Source: Bog-473 sp963840245 (lineage in GTDB: Bacteria > Actinomycetota > Acidimicrobiia > Acidimicrobiales > RAAP-2). From it: a DNA stretch of 64,000 nucleotides. The notes beneath the pieces were generated by a model that made no database searches, had not been told where the DNA came from, and was given only the letters and a program-made list of their open reading frames with translations. Position 1 is the first letter of the stretch. Each line of letters opens with the position of its first letter. The stretch spans positions 62,001 through 126,000 of the forward strand of contig CAWIYI010000015.1 in the NCBI GenBank assembly GCA_963840245.1. The letters run 5' to 3'. Made by a program: the position numbers and the translations under genes. Shown here one piece after another: positions 8,504 to 18,774 of this stretch.

Positions 8504-10947
8504 CGACGGCGCGAACGCCCGCGCGAGGGCCGGCGGTCGCCGCGGTCCCCGCGGTCGCCGCGGTCGTTCCCGCCTTCGGCGGCACCCGGTCCGAGGTCGC
8601 CCAGGTCGGCAACCAGCTCTGCTTCGAAGACGTCCTCGAAGGAGACCCCGCCGGCCTTGGCCGGCGAGTGAGAGGAAGACGAGGACGAGGACGAGGACGA
8701 GGAAGTCGCCGCATCACCGTTGGCCGAACCGCCGGCGGCGGACTGCGGGGCGCGCTCGGGCTCCCCGGCCAGAGAGAGCGAAACCTTGCCCTGGGGGTCG
8801 ATGTCGTCCACCCGGACCTCGACGGCCTGGCCCAGCGTCAGCACGTCCTCGACGTTGTTGATTCGCTTGCCCCCCGCCAGCGAGGACAGCTTCGAGATGT
8901 GCAGCAGGCCGTCCCGGCCCGGCAGCACGTTGACGAAGGCACCGAACTTGGTGATGTTCACCACCTTGCCGGCGTAGACCGCCCCCACGTCGGCGGTGGG
9001 CGGGTCGAGGATCAGCGAGATGCGCCGGCGCGCCTCCTCGACGGCGTTGCCGTCCTTGGCGCCGATCGTGACCGTCCCGACGACCCCGTCATCGTCGACG
9101 GCGATGTCCGCACCGGTCTCCTGTTGCAGAGTGTTGATCACCTTGCCCTTGGGACCGATGACCTCACCGATCTTGTCGATCGGGATCTCCATGGAGACGA
9201 TCTTCGGCGCGCTGTTGGCCACGTGGTCACGCGGCTCGGCGATGGCGCCGGCCATGACGCCCAGAATGGTGAGCCGGGCTTCCTTGGCCTGGAGGAGCGC
9301 CTTGGCCAGCACGTCGGCCGGGAGGCCGGCGATCTTGGTGTCGAGCTGCAGCGCCGTCACGGCGTCGGCCGTGCCCGCCACCTTGAAGTCCATGTCGCCG
9401 AAGGCGTCCTCCGAGCCCAGGATGTCGGTCAGGGTGACGTAGGTGCCCTCGTCGTAGACGAGGCCCATGGCAATGCCCGCCACGGGGGCCCGCAGCGGAA
9501 CCCCGGCGGCCATCAGCGACAGCGTCGAGCCGCAGACCGAGGCCATGGAGGTCGAACCGTTCGAGGCCAGCACGTCGGACACCACACGCAGCGTGTAGGG
9601 GAACTCCTCTTCGCCCGGCACGACGGGCAGCAGTGCCCGTTCGGCCAGCAGCCCATGCCCGATCTCCCGGCGCTTCGGACCGCGCATGAAGCCGGTCTCG
9701 CCGGTGGAGAAGGGCGGGAAGTTGTAGTGGTGCATGTAGCGCTTGTGGTCGACCGGGGTGATGGTGTCGAGCAACTGGTTCATGCGGGGCATGCCCAGCG
9801 TCGTGACGTTCAGCACCTGGGTCTCGCCGCGCTGGAAGAGCGCCGAGCCGTGTGCGGTCGGGAGCAGGTCGATCTCGGCCGAGAGCGGCCGGATGTCGGC
9901 GGTGCCACGACCGTCCACGCGCACGCCGTCCTCGACGATGCGCTTGCGCACCAGCTTCTTGGTGAGCGAACGGATGGCCGCCTTGACCTCGCCCGGCCGG
10001 TCGGCGAACTCGTCGCCGACGGCGGCCCGGATCTCCTCACCGGCCGCGTCGAGCGCGGCGTTGCGCTCGGCCTTGCTCGTCACCAGGTTGGCCTTGGCGA
10101 TGGGGTCGGTGCCGACCGCCTCCACCTTGGCCCACACGTCGTCCTGGTAGTCGGTGAAGGTCGAGAACGGGATGGTCTGAATCGGACCACGTGCCGCCGT
10201 GTAGGCCTCGACCAGGCTGCGCTGCAGGTTGATGGACTCGCGGATCCACGTCTTGGCGGCTTCGAGGCCCGAGGCCAGCACCTCTTCGGTCACCTTCGGG
10301 GCGCCGGCGTCGTAGTAGGACCACGACTTCTCGGTCCCACCCGCCTCGACCATCATGATGGCGATCTCGCTGTCGGCGTCCGCGGTCAGTGCCCGGCCGG
10401 CCACGACGAGCTCGAAGGTCGACTCCTCGCCCTCCTCGAACGTCGGGTGCGGGATCCAGTCGCCCTCGGTCGTGTAGGCGACGCGCACGGCACCGATGGG
10501 GCCGTCGAAGGGGATGCCCGAGAGCATCAGCGCCGCCGACGACGCGTTGATGGCCAGCACGTCGTGCGGGTTCACCTGGTCGGCACCGACGATGGTCCCG
10601 ACGACATGCACCTCGTTGCGGAACCCCTCGGGGAAGGACGGGCGCAGGGGACGGTCGATGAGACGGTCGGTCAGGATGGCCTGGTCCGAGGCCTTGCCCT
10701 CCCGGCGGAAGAACGAGCCGGGGATCTTGCCCGCGGCGTATGCCCGCTCCTCGATGTCGACGGTCAGGGGGAAGAAGTCCGTCCCCTCCCGCACCGATCG
10801 GGCTGCGGTGGCCGTGGCCAGCAGGACGGTGTCGCCGATGCGGGCCACGACGGCCCCGTCGGCGAGCTGGGCGAGTTTCCCCGCCTCAAAGGACATGGTT
10901 CGGTCGGTCCCGCTGATCGGGCCCGACACGGAAATGGCGTCAGCCAT
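8500..10947 (-). CDS. pnp: Polyribonucleotide nucleotidyltransferase (PNPase)
   Basis: Phosphorolytic 3'-to-5' exoribonuclease with guanosine-pentaphosphate-related activity in actinobacteria. 815 residues: two RNase PH domains separated by the helical linker, then KH (IPIDKIGEVIGPKGKVINTL region) and S1 (VGAVYAGKVVNITKFGAFV region). The C-terminus carries an 11-serine tract and an Arg/Gly/Asp-rich tail, unusual compared with the core family and probably disordered. A GAGGAG Shine-Dalgarno precedes the ATG. Follows rpsO after 123 bases and overlaps the M16 gene by four bases. Confidence 0.97.
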   Translation of the reverse strand: MADAISVSGPISGTDRTMSFEAGKLAQLADGAVVARIGDTVLLATATAARSVREGTDFFPLTVDIEERAYAAGKIPGSFFRREGKASDQAILTDRLIDRPLRPSFPEGFRNEVHVVGTIVGADQVNPHDVLAINASSAALMLSGIPFDGPIGAVRVAYTTEGDWIPHPTFEEGEESTFELVVAGRALTADADSEIAIMMVEAGGTEKSWSYYDAGAPKVTEEVLASGLEAAKTWIRESINLQRSLVEAYTAARGPIQTIPFSTFTDYQDDVWAKVEAVGTDPIAKANLVTSKAERNAALDAAGEEIRAAVGDEFADRPGEVKAAIRSLTKKLVRKRIVEDGVRVDGRGTADIRPLSAEIDLLPTAHGSALFQRGETQVLNVTTLGMPRMNQLLDTITPVDHKRYMHHYNFPPFSTGETGFMRGPKRREIGHGLLAERALLPVVPGEEEFPYTLRVVSDVLASNGSTSMASVCGSTLSLMAAGVPLRAPVAGIAMGLVYDEGTYVTLTDILGSEDAFGDMDFKVAGTADAVTALQLDTKIAGLPADVLAKALLQAKEARLTILGVMAGAIAEPRDHVANSAPKIVSMEIPIDKIGEVIGPKGKVINTLQQETGADIAVDDDGVVGTVTIGAKDGNAVEEARRRISLILDPPTADVGAVYAGKVVNITKFGAFVNVLPGRDGLLHISKLSSLAGGKRINNVEDVLTLGQAVEVRVDDIDPQGKVSLSLAGEPERAPQSAAGGSANGDAATSSSSSSSSSSSHSPAKAGGVSFEDVFEAELVADLGDLGPGAAEGGNDRGDRGDRGDRRPSRGRSRRR
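8672..8704. repeat. Short tandem repeat encoding a poly-serine tract in PNPase
   Basis: Imperfect tandem copies of GAGGAC (plus strand) translate on the minus strand to an uninterrupted run of eleven serines near residue 755 of PNPase, between the S1 domain and the basic tail. Such repeats can vary in copy number by slippage without changing frame. Confidence 0.75.
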
Positions 10948-10990
10948 GATGCTCCTCGTGTCTCGGGGGCATCTTCGTTTCTGGTTCCCA

Positions 10991-11002
10991 GTGGTCGACC
11001 AC
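10991..11002. other. Palindrome in rpsO-pnp intergenic region
   Basis: GTGGTCGACCAC is a perfect 12-base palindrome in the 123-base rpsO-pnp spacer, which also holds CCACCT/AGGTGG complementary segments (10999-11004 and 11035-11040). The spacer is likely structured RNA; processing by RNase III/PNPase autocontrol is known for rpsO-pnp elsewhere, but here it is only an inference. Confidence 0.3.
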
Positions 11003-11070
11003 CTCGCACCCGAAGTGACCGGCGACTGGCAGCCAGGTGGCTGAAGACGCCCGGTTCTGTGGTGCTGCCG

Positions 11071-11328
11071 CTACCTTCTGATGCCGAGTCGGCCGATGAT
11101 GGTGCGGTAGCGCTCGACGTCGTTCTTGCGGACGTAGTCGAGCAGCCGCCGACGCTGGCCGATGAGCTTCATCAGGCCGCGCCGGGTGTGGTGGTCCCCC
11201 TTGTGCTCCTTCAAGTGCTCCGTCAGGTGGTTGATCCGCCCCGACAACAAGGCTATCTGCACCTCGGGAGAGCCGGTGTCACTTTCGTGCAACCGGTACT
11301 CGGAGATGGTGGCCTGCGTGTCGGGCAT
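11071..11328 (-). CDS. rpsO: 30S ribosomal protein S15
   Basis: The 85-residue sequence matches S15 end to end: TGSPEVQIALLS, LTEHLKEHKGDHHTRRGL and the terminal YRTIIGRLGIRR that contact 16S rRNA helix 22 and the central domain. Start, length and the position between ribF and pnp are all canonical. A 90-base leader separates it from ribF; a TACGAT on the minus strand near 11393 is a possible -10 element. Confidence 0.98.
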   Translation of the reverse strand: MPDTQATISEYRLHESDTGSPEVQIALLSGRINHLTEHLKEHKGDHHTRRGLMKLIGQRRRLLDYVRKNDVERYRTIIGRLGIRR

Positions 11329-11407
11329 GTAGGAAGAACCTCGAAGAGCTTGTCGGAGTGTGGCGGGAACCTGCTCCAGCCGCCATACATCGTAGCAGCC
11401 GGCCGCT

Positions 11408-11427
11408 GATCAGGGGAGATCAGGGGA
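11408..11427. repeat. 10-base tandem duplication at the end of ribF
   Basis: GATCAGGGGA occurs twice in a row. The repeat straddles the ribF stop and makes a second in-frame-looking stop in the neighbouring frame. It looks like a simple local duplication with no evident function. Confidence 0.6.
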
Positions 11428-12373
11428 GATCGGCCGAGGCGAGCACCCGCTCGGTGGCCTCGACGTCGGCCCGCATCTGGGCCACGAGGGCGTCGATGGA
11501 CTCGAACCGCTGCTCTTCGCGCAACCGGTGGGCGAAGGACACCCGGGCCGGCTCCCCGTAGAGATCGCCGTCGAAGTGCAGCAGGTAGGCCTCCACCAGG
11601 ACCGGTGCGGCGCCTGGCTCGTAGAAGGTCGGCCGGCGCCCCACCGAGATGGCCGCCCGGTGCAGGGAGCCGTCAGCCCGCCGGAAATGCCCGGCGTAGA
11701 CAGCATCGGCGGGCAGCGCAATGTCTTCGGGCACGGCCAGGTTGGCGGTCGGGAACCCCAGTTCGGGACCACCACGACCGTCGCCCCGCACCACCGGGCC
11801 ACGCACCTCGTGGGGGCGCCCGAGGAGCCGGGACGCGCCCTCCACGTCGCCCTCGGCCAGGAGCGCCCGGATCCGGGTCGAGGAGACTGCGTCGCGCCCG
11901 TCACCGGTCAGGCCGACCCCGATCACCTCGAAGCCGAACTCGGCGCCGAGGCGGCGGAGCAGCTCCACGTTGCCCCGGCGGCCGTGCCCGAAGTGGAAGT
12001 CCTCCCCCACCACGACGAGGCGGGCGGAGAGCTGGTCGACGAGGACCTCCCTCACGAAGTCCTCGGCCGACTCCTCAGCCCGGGCCAGGTCGAAGGGCAC
12101 GACGACCGTGCGGTCGATGCCGCAGTCGGCCAGCAGTTCCAGCTTCTGCTCGAGGCCGGTCAGCTGCTTGGGGGCCGACTCGGGGCGCACCACCGACGCC
12201 GGATGGCGGTCGAAGGTCACCACCACGGTGGAGAGGCCGGCGGCCTCCGCCCGCGCCGAGAGATCGCGCAGGAGGGCGCGGTGACCCAGATGGACCCCGT
12301 CGTAGGCCCCGATCGTGACAGCGGTTCCCTCACCGGGCGGCATCGCGACCGAGGGTAGTCGGGTACCCGTCAC
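11420..12373 (-). CDS. ribF: Bifunctional riboflavin kinase / FMN adenylyltransferase
   Basis: Makes FMN and FAD from riboflavin. 317 residues from a GTG start: N-terminal nucleotidyltransferase domain (TIGAYDGVHLGHRALL with the HxGH-type motif, then DFHFGHGRRGN) and C-terminal flavokinase domain (GFPTANLAVPE, GRRPTFYE). The same frame runs on without a stop into truB, giving an apparent 613-residue TruB-RibF fusion, but this is caused by an indel in truB. The GTG at 12373 overlaps the corrected truB stop as GTGA, so the true gene begins here. Confidence 0.93.
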   Translation of the reverse strand: MTGTRLPSVAMPPGEGTAVTIGAYDGVHLGHRALLRDLSARAEAAGLSTVVVTFDRHPASVVRPESAPKQLTGLEQKLELLADCGIDRTVVVPFDLARAEESAEDFVREVLVDQLSARLVVVGEDFHFGHGRRGNVELLRRLGAEFGFEVIGVGLTGDGRDAVSSTRIRALLAEGDVEGASRLLGRPHEVRGPVVRGDGRGGPELGFPTANLAVPEDIALPADAVYAGHFRRADGSLHRAAISVGRRPTFYEPGAAPVLVEAYLLHFDGDLYGEPARVSFAHRLREEQRFESIDALVAQMRADVEATERVLASADLP

Positions 12374-13261
12374 TGCCCGGCCAGCACCACGGCCGGCCGG
12401 ATCCGGTCGCTGTCGGTCGCCTCGTACACGGCGAGCAGGTCGCCCGCCTCGTCGAGCATCGCCCAGGGGCCCTCGCCCACTGCGCCGAGGGGTACCCGAT
12501 CGAGCGGCAGCCCGGTGCGGATGGACGACGGCCGGCGCGGGCTCGACCGTCACGGAATCGAGGTCGCGCATGGCCTGGGCCGGCGTGAGGACCGCTTCGG
12601 GCCCTATGGAGTCGAGCGGGCGCATCTCGGCTGCGCCGAAGGAGCCGATGCGGGTCCGTCGCAGGTTCGCCACGTGCGCCCCGCCGCCCAACGCCCGCCC
12701 CAGGTCGTGGGCGAGCACCCGGATGTAGGTGCCCGACGAGCACTCCACCTCGGCCCGGTAGACGCCCGGGCGCGCCGGGTCGGGCGCGGTGTCGAAGCGC
12801 CAGACGGTGACCGTCCGGGCGGGTCGCTCCACCTCGATGCCCTGGCGGGCCAGCTCGTGCAGACGGCGCCCCCCGACCTTGACCGCCGACACCATTGGCG
12901 GCACCTGCTCGATCTCCCCAGTCAGACCGGTGGCGGCGGCGGCCACCGCGTCCGGCGTGACGCGCGTCATGTCGTAGGTGGCCAGGACCTCACCCGAGGC
13001 GTCCAGCGTCGACGTTTCGCTCCCGAGCACGATGTCGGCCGTGTACGTCTTGGGCAGCGCGGTGAGGAAGCGCATGAGCCGCGTGGCGCGGCCGAGCCCG
13101 ACCAGCAGCACGCCCGTGGCGTCGGGGTCGAGGGTCCCCGCGTGCCCGACGCGACGCTGGCCGAAGATGCGGCGGCATCGTGCCACAACGTCGTGCGAGG
13201 TCCAGCCGGCCTCCTTGTCGACGACCACGAGGCCGGTGACGCCGGGGCCCTCGGAGCTCAC
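12370..13261 (-). CDS. truB: tRNA pseudouridine(55) synthase, single indel near 3' end
   Basis: Makes pseudouridine 55 in the T loop of tRNA. The catalytic Asp lies in the HAGTLDPDATGVL motif; the KTY, SAVKV and IRVLAHDLGR segments follow. Near plus position 12523 the frame breaks: the PUA-like C-terminus (LPLDRVPLGAVGEGPWAMLD, ending VVLAGQ) continues in another frame, consistent with one extra base. Joined, the product has 296 residues and its stop overlaps ribF as GTGA. The frame as sequenced would fuse TruB to RibF. Confidence 0.9.
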
Positions 13262-13265
13262 CGGC

Positions 13266-13631
13266 TCACCGCTCGTCGGCCGGGGACTCCCCCTCGTGCA
13301 GCCCGCGGAGCAGCTCCTCGACCCGGGACCCGGCGGCGATCGCCGGATCGGCCCGGAAGGTGAGGCGGGGCGTGCGTTTCATCGTCATCTGCGTGCCCAC
13401 CGTGCGCTGGAGGTGCACCCGGCGCTCTTCGAGGACGACCGCCGTCGCATCATCGAGGGTGGCCACGTACACCACCGCCGTCCGCATGTCGGGTGCCACG
13501 TCGACCGCGGTCACCGTCACCATCGGGAGCTCGTCGGCATCGGCCAGACGCTCGAGCTCCTCGGCCACGACCTGCCGCAACACCTGGTTGACCCGCAACG
13601 CACGCGGGTATGTCGCCGTGCGCCGTCTCAC
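13266..13631 (-). CDS. rbfA: 30S ribosome-binding factor A
   Basis: A 121-residue KH-fold protein that binds 30S precursors during 16S rRNA maturation. The family pattern is seen from RVNQVLRQVVAEELERL through DMRTAVVYVATL to PRLTFRADPAI and RVEELLRGL. GTG start; stop four bases before truB begins and 38 bases after infB, in the standard infB-rbfA-truB order. Confidence 0.95.
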   Translation of the reverse strand: MRRRTATYPRALRVNQVLRQVVAEELERLADADELPMVTVTAVDVAPDMRTAVVYVATLDDATAVVLEERRVHLQRTVGTQMTMKRTPRLTFRADPAIAAGSRVEELLRGLHEGESPADER

Positions 13632-13669
13632 AGATTCAGCTCCTCAACCTCGTGCAGGTCGCGAGATCC

Positions 13670-16531
13670 TCAACTCCGGGCGATCTCGCGCTCGTCGTAC
13701 GTCTCAATGATGTCGCCTTCCTTGAGGTCCTGGAAGTCCGACAGCCCGATGCCGCATTCGAAGCCGGCGGCGACTTCACGCACATCGTCCTTGAAGCGCC
13801 GCAGCGAGTTGATCGCGCCCTTCCAGATGACCGTGCCGTCGCGCAGGAAGCGCACCTTCGACCCACGAGTGATCCTGCCATCGCGCACGTAGCACCCGGC
13901 GACCGCGCCGATCCGGGGCACCCGGAAGACCTCGCGCACCTCGGCCTCGCCCGTCACGACCTCTTCGTAGAGCGGCGAGAGCAGGCCCAGCATGGCGGCC
14001 TCGAGGTCCTCGAGGAGCTTGTAGATGATCTCGTAGGTCCGGATCTCGACGTCGGACGACTCGGCCATCTCACGCGAGCGCTTGTCCGGGCGCACGTTGA
14101 AGCCGATGATGGTGGCGTTGGAGGCGGCGGCGAGCTGGACGTCGTTCTCCGTGATCCCGCCGATGCCGCGCAGCACGAAGCTCAGCTTCACGTCGTCGCG
14201 CTCGAGGCGTTTCAGCGACTCCGTCACCGCCTCGAGCGAGCCCTGCACGTCGGCCTTCAGGACGATGTTGAGCGTCGCCGTCTCGCCGCGGGAGATCTGC
14301 TCGAAGAGGTCCTCGAGCTTGGCCCCGGCCGCCGCGGCCACGGGACGGTGCCCCGACAGCCGGAATCGTTGCGCCCTGGCCTCGCCGAGTGTGCGGGCCC
14401 GGGCCAGGTCCTTGGCCGCCCGCATCTCGTCGCCGGCGTGCGGCGGCTCCGAGAACCCCAGCACCTGCACCGGCGTGGAGGGCAGGGCCTCCTTGATGTG
14501 GTCGCCCCGGTCGTCGACCAGAGCCTTGACCTTGCCCCAGGCGGCGCCGGCCACCACCGGGTCGCCGACGCGGAGCGTGCCCTGCTGCACGATCACGGTG
14601 GCCACGGGGCCCCGGCCCGCTTCGAGGTTGGCCTCGAGCACCACGCCACGGGCCTCTCCCTCGACGCGTGCGGTCAGCTCCTCGACCTCGGCCACCAGCA
14701 CGATCTGCTCGAGCAGGCTCTCGATGTTGGTCCCCTGCAGCGCAGAAACCTCGACGACGATGGTGTCGCCGCCCCAGGCCTCGGGCACGAGCTCGCGCTC
14801 GGACAGCTGTTGGAGCACGCGGGACGAGTCGGCGTCGGGCCGGTCCATCTTGTTGACGGCCACGATGATCGGCACGTCGGCCGCCTTGGCGTGGTCGATG
14901 GCCTCGACGGTCTGGGGCATGACCCCGTCGTCGGCCGCCACCACGAGGATGACGATGTCGGTGGCCTGGGCGCCGCGGGCCCGCATGGCGGTGAACGCCG
15001 CGTGGCCCGGCGTGTCGATGAACGTGATGCGGTGGCCCTGCCACTCCACCTGGTACGCACCGATGTGCTGGGTGATGCCCCCCGCCTCCCCCGCCACGAC
15101 GTCGGTCGAGCGGATGCGGTCGAGCAGCAGCGTCTTGCCGTGGTCGACATGGCCCATGACGGTGACGACCGGGGGCCGGGGCCGCTGGTCGGACTCGTCC
15201 TCCTCGTCCTCCTCGTCGAAGTAGCGGGCGAGCAGCTCCGCCTCCTGCTCCTCGCCGGGGTCGACCAGGCGCACCTCGGCGCCGATCTCGGCCGCGAAGA
15301 GCTCGATCATGTCGTCGGTGAGCGACTGGGTCGCCATGACCATCTCGCCCTGCAACAGCAGGAAGCGCACGATGTCGCCGGCGCTGCGGTTGAGCTTGGG
15401 CCCGAGGTCGCGTGCCGTCGAGGCGCGCTCGATGATGATCTCGCCATCGGGGACAGGTGCCGTCGAGGGCTGGTACGTGGTGAGCTGCGTCGGCTCGAGC
15501 TCTTCGAGGTTGCGCCGCCGCCGACGGGCCCTGCGCTGGGGTGGGCGCCGGCCGGGCATGCCGCCACGCCCACCGGGGGGTGGTGCGCCCGTCGGTCCAC
15601 CGCCTCCGGGCCGGCCGCCGAAGCCGCCGGCACCGGCCGGACGCCCGCCGTAGCCACCACCGGACGCACCGCCCGGGCCGCTGGGACGACCCGCACCCGC
15701 TGGGCGACCTCCGGTGCGCTGAGGGTAGGAGCTGCCGGGGCGGGGGGAAGACTGCGCTGCGCTGGGCTTGCGCCCACCCATGCCGGGCGGGGGCGGGATG
15801 GGCCGGCCACTCGGGCCGAGCGGCGGCCGTGACCCCGGGGGCGGGGGTACGGGCCTGCCCGAAGGGCCCAGCGGTGGCCGGGCGGCACGTTGGCGGTCGG
15901 GCGCGGTGTCGGGTGGTGTCGCGGCGGCCGCCGGGGCGGTGGGCGCCGCTGCGGCGGGGGCGGCGGGGGCCTGGGCCGGCGCCGCGGCCGGAGCGGCCGG
16001 AGCCGCCGGTGCCGCCGGTGGGGCGGGCGGCGGAGTCGGACGGCTGCTGCTGATCAGGCGGGGCGAGCGGGCCGCTGGAACGTCCGAGGCGGCGGGTGCC
16101 GCGGGTGCCGCGGCCGCCGCGGGTGCGTCGGCCGTTCCGGACTTGGCCGCAGCCGGCGCCGGCACGGGGCGCGCCGGAGCTTTCTTGACCGGACCGCCGC
16201 TCGGTGCCGAGCTGCTCGACACGGAGGTGAGCGGTCGCCCTGCCGGCGCCTCGCCGGTGCCGCCGTCGTCCGTCCCCGGAGTGGGAGAAGCCGACTTCGC
16301 GGCCTTGACGGCCTTGGCCGCCTTCTTGGCCGGGGCGGGCTCCTCGGGCTGGACCGGGCGGCGCAAACCTTCGGCGTCGGCCTTGCGGCGGACGCGGTCG
16401 GCCTGCGCGTCCTCGATGGAGGACGAGTGGCTCTTGACCCCGATGCCCAGGGAAAGGGCCAGCTCGAGCCCTTCCTTGTTGGTCAGGCCCAGCTCTTTGG
16501 CCAGCTCATAGACGCGGATCTTCTTCGGCAA
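13670..16531 (-). CDS. infB: Translation initiation factor IF-2
   Basis: A 953-residue GTPase that delivers initiator tRNA. N-terminal IF2-N motif (KKIRVYELAKELGLTNKE) is followed by a long Ala/Pro/Gly-rich low-complexity region (about residues 60-340) with a basic GRRPPQRRARRRRR patch, then the G domain (GHVDHGKT, DTPGH, NKMD) and domains II-IV. The extended Pro/Ala/Gly linker is typical of high-GC actinobacteria. Between ylxR and rbfA, as in most bacteria. Confidence 0.97.
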   Translation of the reverse strand: MPKKIRVYELAKELGLTNKEGLELALSLGIGVKSHSSSIEDAQADRVRRKADAEGLRRPVQPEEPAPAKKAAKAVKAAKSASPTPGTDDGGTGEAPAGRPLTSVSSSSAPSGGPVKKAPARPVPAPAAAKSGTADAPAAAAAPAAPAASDVPAARSPRLISSSRPTPPPAPPAAPAAPAAPAAAPAQAPAAPAAAAPTAPAAAATPPDTAPDRQRAARPPLGPSGRPVPPPPGSRPPLGPSGRPIPPPPGMGGRKPSAAQSSPRPGSSYPQRTGGRPAGAGRPSGPGGASGGGYGGRPAGAGGFGGRPGGGGPTGAPPPGGRGGMPGRRPPQRRARRRRRNLEELEPTQLTTYQPSTAPVPDGEIIIERASTARDLGPKLNRSAGDIVRFLLLQGEMVMATQSLTDDMIELFAAEIGAEVRLVDPGEEQEAELLARYFDEEDEEDESDQRPRPPVVTVMGHVDHGKTLLLDRIRSTDVVAGEAGGITQHIGAYQVEWQGHRITFIDTPGHAAFTAMRARGAQATDIVILVVAADDGVMPQTVEAIDHAKAADVPIIVAVNKMDRPDADSSRVLQQLSERELVPEAWGGDTIVVEVSALQGTNIESLLEQIVLVAEVEELTARVEGEARGVVLEANLEAGRGPVATVIVQQGTLRVGDPVVAGAAWGKVKALVDDRGDHIKEALPSTPVQVLGFSEPPHAGDEMRAAKDLARARTLGEARAQRFRLSGHRPVAAAAGAKLEDLFEQISRGETATLNIVLKADVQGSLEAVTESLKRLERDDVKLSFVLRGIGGITENDVQLAAASNATIIGFNVRPDKRSREMAESSDVEIRTYEIIYKLLEDLEAAMLGLLSPLYEEVVTGEAEVREVFRVPRIGAVAGCYVRDGRITRGSKVRFLRDGTVIWKGAINSLRRFKDDVREVAAGFECGIGLSDFQDLKEGDIIETYDEREIARS

Positions 16532-16583
16532 GTGGTTCTCTTTGTCCTTGGTTCGTCTCGGGGCACGGCGTCAACCGAGCCCC

Positions 16584-16861
16584 CTATCCTCGCACATCAG
16601 GTGCCGGGCGCCTCCACGCGTCACCAAGGTGCGCACGGAACTGCTGCAGGTCCCCGGCGTCGATGGACACCGCGAAGGCCCGTTCGAAGCCGTGCCGCCG
16701 CACCGCGTCGTCCAGGCAACCCGGCGAGTCCCGGCACAGCCAGGCCCCCCGCCCCGCACCGTGCCGGTCCACCGACAGTGCCCCGCCCGGAAGCCTGACG
16801 ATTCGGATCAGCCGGTCGGCCGGCAGGGCTTTCCGGCAACCGACGCAGGTCCGTGTCGGCG

Positions 16862-16865
<4 letters not shown>
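16584..16865 (-). CDS. ylxR: YlxR-family (DUF448) RNA-binding protein, possible AUA start
   Basis: A 93-residue protein with the family signature RTCVGCRKALP, followed by GRGAWLC and the helical RHGFERAF region. It lies between nusA and infB, its conserved place; YlxR proteins are nucleoid- or RNase P-associated in some species. No ATG, GTG or TTG lies in frame before the CVGCR motif. A GGAGG Shine-Dalgarno ends 7 bases before an ATA that overlaps the nusA stop as ATAG, so AUA is the likely initiator unless a base error destroyed a normal start. Confidence 0.85.
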
Positions 16866-18150
<1,285 letters not shown>

Positions 18151-18154
<4 letters not shown>

Positions 18155-18648
18155 TGCCGCTTCACCCTCTCACTCTTCGCTCTCCGGGGCTGCGGCCCCC
18201 ACTCGAAAACCGTCCGCGCCCGCTCGATCTGGTCGTAGGCGATGCGCATCCCGCCGTCGGGCAGTTCGGGACCGGACACGGTGCAGCCCGACTCGTCTGC
18301 ACCTTCGAGGGTGCCGGTGATGCGCCGGACATCCGCCGTGCCGGCGTCGATCCGGATGGTGACGCTCTCCCCGACCGCCCGGGCGAAGTGCGCCGGGGTG
18401 CGGAGCCGTCGCTCGAGCCCGGGGCTCGAGACCGACAGCGTGTAGCGGCCCGGCAGGGGGTCGATGTCGTCGAGGGCGGCCGAGACGTCGCGGGTGGCGT
18501 CACCCAGCTCGTCGAGCCCGATGCCCCCCTCGCGGTCGACGAACACCGTGAGCTGGGCCCCGCGCAACTCGACGTCCACCAGGTCCAGGCCCCGCGCCTC
18601 GAGGACGGGTGTCAGCGCATCCGCCAGATCCGTCGTGCTCCCACTCAT
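18151..18648 (-). CDS. rimP: Ribosome maturation factor RimP
   Basis: A 165-residue factor for 30S assembly. Conserved GLDLVDVEL, LTVFVDREGGIGLDEL and YTLSVSSPGLERRLRTPAHF segments identify it. The ATG at 18648 is chosen because GGAGGTG lies 7-8 bases upstream; a longer frame exists but lacks homologous sequence. First gene of the rimP-nusA-ylxR-infB run. Confidence 0.95.
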
Positions 18649-18694
18649 CGCCGTCACCTCCTCCCTTCGTCCGTCGTCTACCGCTGCAAAGCGA

Positions 18695-18718
18695 AAGCGT
18701 GGGCCGCAGCCCACGCTT
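18695..18718 (-). promoter_or_regulatory. Strong hairpin in rimP-nusA leader
   Basis: AAGCGTGGGC, 4-base loop, GCCCACGCTT: a perfect 10-bp stem, about 30 bases downstream of the presumed start of transcription and 46 bases before the rimP ATG. On the transcript the stem is followed by UUUCGCUUUGC. It may be a terminator for proS readthrough or an attenuator of the nusA operon. Confidence 0.5.
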
Positions 18719-18756
18719 CACCGAGGTACTGATCTTCAAAATGGACAGCAGAGTGG

Positions 18757-18762
18757 ATTATA
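18757..18762 (-). promoter_or_regulatory. Consensus -10 element for the rimP-nusA-infB operon
   Basis: Minus strand reads TATAAT, a perfect -10 hexamer in very GC-rich surroundings, placed just after the proS stop. No good -35 is visible at 16-18 bases upstream. Predicted start near 18750, giving a leader of about 100 bases. Confidence 0.5.
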
Positions 18763-18774
18763 GCAATCCCGCGG

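Noticed and set aside
8660..8710. CRISPR-like direct repeats
   Set aside because: The units are 6 bases with no spacers and encode serines within PNPase. Nothing else in the window resembles an array or Cas gene.
8668..11409. Very long plus-strand open frame antisense to pnp and rpsO
   Set aside because: High GC gives long shadow frames opposite real genes. This one has His/Asp/Gly/Arg-rich low-complexity translation with no domain, while the minus strand holds clear PNPase and S15.
11420..13261. A 613-residue TruB-RibF fusion protein
   Set aside because: The junction is 50-odd residues of Arg/Gly-rich out-of-frame sequence. Removing one base near 12523 restores the normal TruB C-terminus and a stop overlapping the ribF GTG.
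13610..15832. 740-codon plus-strand frame opposite infB
   Set aside because: Mirror of the infB codon pattern; no recognisable protein features. infB itself is intact.
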